Source of the DNA: Phaeotremella fagi
Taxonomy: Eukaryota; Basidiomycota; Tremellomycetes; Tremellales; Phaeotremellaceae
Assembly: GCA_001599715.1 (NCBI GenBank)
Contig: BCHU01000005.1
Location: 1,426,001-1,490,000 of the forward strand
DNA length: 64,000 nt
Reading direction: 5' to 3'
Shown: piece by piece, positions 58,134 to 64,000 of the stretch
How positions within the stretch are numbered: position 1 is the first letter of the stretch
Layout of the letters: every line of letters begins with the position of its first letter
The notes under the pieces: generated by a model
What the model was told of the DNA's origin: nothing
The model's input: only the letters and a program-made list of their open reading frames with translations
Databases searched by the model: none
Position numbers and translations under genes: made by a program

Positions 58134-58551
58134 TGGTGGTGGGTGTGGGTGTAGATTGGAAGAGATCACTGTACGCGTAGAGATTAACGTAACCTTACCG
58201 ATGATGTAATGACGTGTGATAATAACTCTAAAGATAGATCGGCGATCGAACGTTGCTTATCAATTCAAAGGATGGTTCGACCTTTTCTGTACTTGTACCT
58301 TAAAACTCCGCCACTGAGTATCATGAAAAGAAAAAGAGGAGGGGGGGGAGGAGACAGAGAGAGAATACATCATCTATCTATTAACATCTTATACTCACTA
58401 GATTCATCTATACATTCTCATTGCTCACAAGTGTTCTCACCCACTCCTCACACTGTAACTACACCAACCAACCAACAACTCAGAGAGTGATTCAATCACC
58501 GTAACCAACTCCACCCCTCCAATCTCCCTTCACAACCCACCCATCCCAAAA
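58134..58551. promoter_or_regulatory. Divergent promoter region
   Basis: 418 bp between divergent starts. It has a GAGGGGGGGGAGGAG purine run at about 58339-58353 and CCAACCAACCAACAACTC near 58464. No gene recognised. Confidence 0.45.
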
Positions 58552-59512
58552 ATGTCATCTTCATCTTCAACACCAACCCTAACATCCTCAGCTTCATCAA
58601 CCTCAACAAACGCATCCTCACCAGGTGCACCCTCAGATCCAGGAACTTTTTATAAAAATGTATGTCAACGTCATATCCACTAGTAACCGTTAAAAACTAA
58701 AACCGTCGTACAGTTATTCTACATCCTTATAGGTCTATTAGCAGCATTCGGTTTAGTCTCCTTCCTCTCTCTCCTAAGAGCCAGACGCAGAAGGAATAGA
58801 ATAGTCGCAGAGGTAAATCACCCTTCCCCTCTTCCCCGCAACTCAAACTGATAAGAAAACAGGCAAACAGATTAGGTTTAATGGTACCAGGTTTACCTGG
58901 TTACGTACCCCTCAGAGAACGAACAACGATGAAATGGGTTAAACCTGATGGAACTGAGAATCCAGATTGGTGGGAGGTCGTGGATCGGGATGAGAAAGAG
59001 AAAAGCGGGGGTGGGGAGGTAGAGAAAGTTGATTTCGAACGGGATTTGGAATTTGGTGGGAAGGGATTTGTGAGTAACCTTCATCTTTTACGCTGTACAT
59101 AATTTCCCATCCATCTATCATTCCTTTCGATCACAAAGGAAGTCACTTCAACATATCAATTGCAACCCTTTACCGAAAGCTAACAAACAAACCCCAGCTA
59201 CCGCTCTCCCTAATCCCCCAACCTTCTCAATCACCTCTCGAACCCCCAATCCCAACATCAGACTTAACCTACTTTCCAACCCATCTAGCTTATCGACCCT
59301 CGACTCTCCTACCCCCACCGTCCCGCTTCACCGACGTCCTCCAAAACCCCGATTCTCTCAATCAACTAGATGGCGAACCGCTCAACGTCGTTACGTTGAT
59401 TCGAATGCCGGTTTCTTCGGGTAATGGTAAAGACGGTAGGGAGGAGGAAGAGGTTGTTAGGGAATGGGGAGGTGTGGAGTTTGGGATTATCAAGTTTGAT
59501 GTTGGGAAGTGA
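58552..59512 (+). CDS. Single-pass membrane protein of unknown function
   Basis: About 265 residues. The N-terminal 35 residues are Ser/Thr/Ala-rich (MSSSSSTPTLTSSASSTS). One membrane span follows, LFYILIGLLAAFGLVSFLSLL, with a strongly basic flank RARRRRNR, so the C-terminal side should face the cytosol. Then come LGLMVPGLPGYVPLRERTTMKW, DGTENPDWWEVVDRDEKE, and a C-terminal part rich in Pro/Leu (LPLSLIPQPSQSPLEPP, LVLLPPP-like runs), ending EFGIIKFDVGK. No catalytic motif seen. Three short introns (near 58660-58710, 58813-58860 and 59070-59197). I do not recognise a family. Adjacent to, and convergent with, the RNR small-subunit gene. Confidence 0.75.
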
Positions 59513-59832
59513 GCTTGGGTAGTTGGATGACTCTTTTTTGTTTGATATTTGGCGTAGATAGAGATTTGCGGGTTGTATTAAGCATCTGTCGTGGTATGGT
59601 CGAAAGTGAAAGACGGAAACGACTGTTAAAGAGAGAAAAAGGTTTTCAGCTTACTTGATTAGATAAGGATTTGGATTTGGTTGTATGAATTGATATGGAT
59701 TTAAGCAGTTTGATTGCCGATCATAATCAAAGGAATCTGACCATCCTTCAAGTCACGACCTCGGTGATTCTGATACATGATGAAAGGTGATAAAACAATA
59801 ATGCTAACAACTCTACTTCCTACCTCTATCAT
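59513..59832. other. Convergent 3' intergenic region
   Basis: 320 bp between convergent stops. No gene recognised. Confidence 0.5.
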
Positions 59833-61763
59833 CTAAAAATCCGCGTCCAACCTAAACAAACGTTTATTAACTTTCCCCTCTTCCCTCCCAACTTCCTCTT
59901 CACCAAATAGATTATTCCCACTCTTCGCTCCAGGTCCAGGGGTTGCAGATCTCGAAACGTTAGCTTTCTGATATGACGACACTCTCGATTCGAAGAAATC
60001 TGGGGTCGTTCGTTAGTTATTTTAACTGGAGGGGTGGGGGAGGAGTTGAACGTACTAGCTTTCCCTTGGAGGGAAATCAATTCCATCCAGTCGAATGGGT
60101 TTTTGGCGTTGTATATCTTTTCATAGCCTTTTTGTTCATGGTTAGACAATGGGATCTGTGATGGAGAGGCGGGAACGTACCGAGAGCAACGACCAATCTA
60201 TCAGCTACGAATTCCATATATTGACACATGAGCTAGGGGATTGTCAGTTTGGATTTCTAACGTCAAAGTAATAACTGACATCAGCGTTGATTCCAATCAA
60301 TCCACATGGTAACGCATCAGTCAAAAATTCTTTCTCAATCACCACAGCTTCAGAGATGATATCATGAACTTGTTGGGTAGAACAACGATGTTTCAAGTGG
60401 TTATAAAGCTAAAGCGCGGCGTTAAAACGATTGATATAAAACAAGATGTCGTTTACTTACTAAACAGGCGAAATCCTAAATCCAATTATCAGTATCAATT
60501 CTATTCACTTTAGCTTCTTGTACCCACCGTATGAGTCCCCTCATCTCTACTGATCAACTCGTTCGAAAACGTTAAACCAGGCATCAAACCTCTCTTCTTC
60601 AACCAAAAGATAGCTGCGAAAGAACCTGAAAAGAAGATCCCTTCGACAGCTGCGAAAGCTATGAGACGAGTTCGGAAAGGCTAATATCAATTGTGGGTCA
60701 GTTGATGTCAACCTTTTCCTTGGTTGACTAACTAATTCAGGTGTTATATATCGCAAAGCCCAATCAGCTTTCTTTTTTATACAAGGGACTAAAAGACGGG
60801 GGTTAGTCATCAACCAACCACATCAAGCAAGTAGTGAACGAAATCAACCCACTCTCCTGCACCCCGTTAAACAAGAAATTCTTCTCTTCAACATCCCTAA
60901 CATAAGTTTCGATCAACAGACTATAAGTCTCCGAATGAACTTGTTCGATCATAGCTTGAAAAGCATAGAAAGCTCTCGCTTCAGCTATCTGCACTTCCAT
61001 CGAGAATTGGGAGATAAGGTTTTCTGAGGAGACGTCCACGTCAATATCAAAGGCTCAACAATCAAATTTAGGGAATTCGAACGTACCCCCAACAATCCCA
61101 TCTGAAGCAGCGAAAAACGCTAATATCCCTATAAATCCAAACGTCAACCACCAATCCTGAGAAAATTGCGAAACCTGACATTGAACCCACGTAAAATAAA
61201 AAACCTCTCGTTCTCATTCATCTTCTCATGCCAATCTACCAGATCATGACTCAGATCTAATTCCTCGGCAGTCCAAAAACTAGCTTGGGAGGCTTTATAC
61301 GCCTGCCATATCTGGGTTATGTTGTTAGTCCTGCCCCGATCAAAGGGGTGCTTACCTCTCGATATCGAATTGGGAAAAGTACGAAACGCGAATTCGATTC
61401 TTGCAATATATCCTCTTCTTCCTCTTCAGGGAATCTCTTCCCCCCGGCGCCAGTCCCGGTCCCACTGGGTGAATCATTATCAACCACCTCCTCGATCTCG
61501 TCATCGTCCCCATCCCCTCTAACCAGATCCAAATCCAAACTTCTATCCCACATAGGTCTGATCCCATCAATCCTCTTGATTTCAGTGATACTATCCACTG
61601 AAGTTGCTTTGGAACAGATTGACGAAGATCGGGAGGGGGTTCTTGAGATCGGTAAAACTAGGGGGAGGGGGAGTGATGAGGATGAAGCAGATGGTTGGGA
61701 ATGGTGATGATGTAGTTGTTGTTGGTATAGGTTGTAGTTGAACGGTGAGAGGTATGTAGTCAT
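59833..61763 (-). CDS. RNR2: Ribonucleoside-diphosphate reductase small subunit (class Ia)
   Basis: Di-iron/tyrosyl-radical subunit that makes deoxyribonucleotides with the large subunit. Blocks in order: [41 protein letters not shown] (iron Glu), [54 protein letters not shown] (Glu/His ligands and the radical Tyr in RAFYAFQ), [70 protein letters not shown], and the C-terminal tail FRLDADF that docks to the large subunit. The N-terminal arm is long (about 110 residues, Ser/His/Asp-rich) before the conserved core. Start at 61763, stop at 59833. About ten short introns, including very short exons such as DFACLL at 60460-60480. Confidence 0.95.
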
Positions 61764-61951
61764 TGTTGTGTTGTGGTACTTCTCTCTCTTGTCTCTTCCT
61801 TCTTATATAGTAAAAGTAGAAACAACACCTCTAATTCACCCCGATGAAACTCTTGACCTGGTAATGACGGAGAGTGGCAAAATTTCGAATCACGACCCTG
61901 AATTTAAAAACAAATACAAGTCCAGTCAACTGTGGCACTATGTACTCTATG

Positions 61952-64000
61952 CTACATCCTAAAAACCCCCCAATCACCGTTATCACCATCAGCCCCAATC
62001 TCACCTCTACCTCCTCCACCTCTACCGTCCTGGGAGGATCTACTCCCCCTCTCTTCATTAACCAATTCCAACCCTAACCCAACAATATCCCTCGTATCTT
62101 TAGGATCAATAATCCCGTCGTCCTAAACGTTTGGTCAGTACTGGTACAAATACTGTTTAGTACTCCACTCCACTCCACCTACCCATAATCTAGCAGTAGA
62201 ATATAAAGCAGAACTCTGTTTCTCAATCTCCAATTTCAGATCTTTCCATCGGTCCGTCGATTCATCTTTGGGTTTGTTCTTCCCACTGACGGATTGCATT
62301 ACCGAAGATAATTGATCAGGTCCCATCACGCAGACTTTGGCGTTTGGCCACATGAAAAGGAATCTCGGGGAGTACTGGATATCTTAATATCTGTTTTGAT
62401 GCTTCGGCAACTGAGGACTTACCGCTCTACCGCACATTCCTACGAATGGTCAGCTGAATGTCCATATCACTACCTCAACAGCTTACCATAATTACCAGCT
62501 CTACCGGAACAGTATCAGCTCAACTCGAACCGTCCATAGGAAACCCAAACTCACCCATAACTTCCCCCAACGACAATAGTAAACTTCGCAACCTTAGCTC
62601 TAGCAACAGCTCTAACCATCTTCGCACCGTCCTTAGCGATCCCACCCCTCTCAGCCTTTTCACCGACCATGTATCCACTAACGTTAACAAGGAACAGAAG
62701 GGGTATCGACCGTTGAGAACAGAGTTGGATGAAATGTGTAGCTTTCAGCGCGGAGGGGGAGAGCAGGACTCCGTTGTTTGCGATGATACCTACTCTGGTT
62801 TGATCAGTTGTGAGAGTAAACGAGTATCTTACGGATATCCGTGGATCTCTGCGAATCCCTGTATTTCTCGTTAGTATGACTGTGAGATTGCAAGTTGAAG
62901 ATGAATCGACGTACAGTAATAATTGTCTTTCCATAATCTGTCTTGAACTCTCTAAATTCACTTGCGTCAACGATACGAGCGATGATCTCTCTCATATCGA
63001 AACTCTGTCTTGGATCAGAAGGAACGATCCCGTCCAAATCAGAAGCTGGATATAGAGGTGGTCGAATTTCGAGCGGTGTGTTGTCGATCTATGTAGGGTC
63101 TTCAGTTGTATGGTCTCGAGGCGACCTTGTCGAATTGATACTTACACCCAAAATCGGGATTTGTTTCGCTGACGCATTCCCTAAATCTCCAATTGCCTCC
63201 CTAGCTAATCTGATAGCATCACTATCATTATTCGCCAGATAATCAGCAACTCCAGAAACCGAAGTATGCATTTCACCACCGCCTAGGCACATCGTCAACT
63301 TCAAATTTATCCAAAACACGGACTCGGACACACCTAACGATTCGTCATCGACGATCTCACCAGTCGCAGCTTTGACCAAAGGTGGACCAGCGAGGAAGAT
63401 CCGTCCTTGATTCTAACGCTATCAGTCTTGGGGCGTCAAAAGAAGGATTTACCTTGACGATAATGACCACATCAGACATGGCTGGCATATACCTAATATC
63501 CACCGAATCAAGAACAACAAAACATCATAAGAGTAAGAAATGACTTACGCTCCACCAGCAACACTTATCCCATGAACCACCGAAACCTGTGGAATCCCCA
63601 ATCCAGACATTCTAGCCATATTATAAAAAATCCTACCGAAATGGTCCTACCCAATCACTTCAGCATAACCATTCGATCAAACGAGAACCTAACCTACACG
63701 ATCAGGGAAAACTTCAGATTGGAACGGTAAAGCCGCACCACCCGATTCGACTACATCCCCCAAAAAGAATAATCAAAACCAACCCTCCGTAGACGAGAAG
63801 GAAATACTGACCTAGGTAAACACAAGGTAATTTATTTTCTAGAGCTATTTCTTGGGCTCGAATTTGTTTTTTGACCTGGGGAGGATTACATCAGGTTAGT
63901 CCACCATTAGATGGGCTGCTTACTGTTAATGGATAATAGGCACCTCCTTTGACGGTTGGGTCGTTTGCTATGATCGTACATTTCCGATTTGCTATCATCC
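61952..64000 (-). CDS. Methylcrotonoyl-CoA carboxylase beta chain (5' end cut by window)
   Basis: Carboxyltransferase subunit in mitochondrial leucine breakdown. Blocks, N to [238 protein letters not shown], and [21 protein letters not shown] near the end. The C-terminus is WGVFRM, stop at 61952-61954. A stop-free 51-base intron inside DESLG/GGGEMH (about 63282-63332) gives false read-through. The N-terminus lies beyond base 64000. GVFRM at the end and the CT-N/CT-C order distinguish it from propionyl-CoA carboxylase. Confidence 0.94.

Overview
This is a gene-dense nuclear window from a basidiomycete yeast of the Tremellomycetes, most likely a Kwoniella/Cryptococcus relative. The evidence is many 35-70 nt GT-AG introns per gene, CTRAY-like branch points, short intergenic spaces, genes on both strands, a single-chain fungal urease, a Rim13-type calpain and an EGH1/EGCrP2-type steryl glucosidase. 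Genus is an inference from gene style; no marker was aligned. I found no rRNA, tRNA, CRISPR or transposon. All coordinates are read from splice signals and protein similarity recalled by eye, so small exons and start codons carry most of the uncertainty.

Layout. 1-2483 (-) is the RIM13 calpain, cut by the left edge. It is divergent from an EGH1/EGCrP2-like steryl beta-glucosidase (2795-5671 +). Next come IRC3 mitochondrial helicase (6192-9089 -), divergent from dynactin p62 (9238-11165 +), and a small repeat-containing protein (11474-11980 +). From 11.9 to 19.7 kb is accessory territory: two members and one relic of an unrecognised small-protein family, separated by a divergent beta-lactamase-fold hydrolase / sugar-type MFS transporter pair. 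20-34 kb is housekeeping: a Ser/Pro-rich unknown, eIF2B-alpha (GCN3), an MGR3-like mitochondrial TPR protein, a long protein ending in a UBE3D-type (HECT_2) domain, and mitochondrial IF-2. 34.4-37.5 kb is a tandemly duplicated block with two more members of the small family, ending in a ~100-bp minisatellite. 37.7-64 kb holds urease, FAP7, NTF2, a GPI-type surface protein, a five-finger CCCH protein, a secreted carboxylesterase, DHTKD1-type 2-oxoacid dehydrogenase E1, a metallo-beta-lactamase-fold hydrolase, a single-pass membrane protein, ribonucleotide reductase small subunit and methylcrotonyl-CoA carboxylase beta (cut by the right edge).

The most unusual content is the small-protein family (12852, 18501, 34727 and 36114, plus a relic at 19331). 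Members share exon layout and a C-terminal pattern (Y-V/I-R-x-x-V/I-A-K-T, then a last exon with E-A/I-F/K-K-W), but differ strongly in sequence. Their upstream regions share repeated elements, notably CCTTT-N-TTCTACGTCA-like boxes on the coding strand, and for the two tandem copies the promoters look better conserved than the proteins. I could not assign a function to this family.

Most other genes are independent housekeeping loci. Possible functional links are urease with GATA-type nitrogen-control sites in its promoter, the divergent hydrolase/transporter pair, and two amino-acid catabolism enzymes (DHTKD1-like, lysine/tryptophan; MCC beta, leucine) in the last 12 kb.
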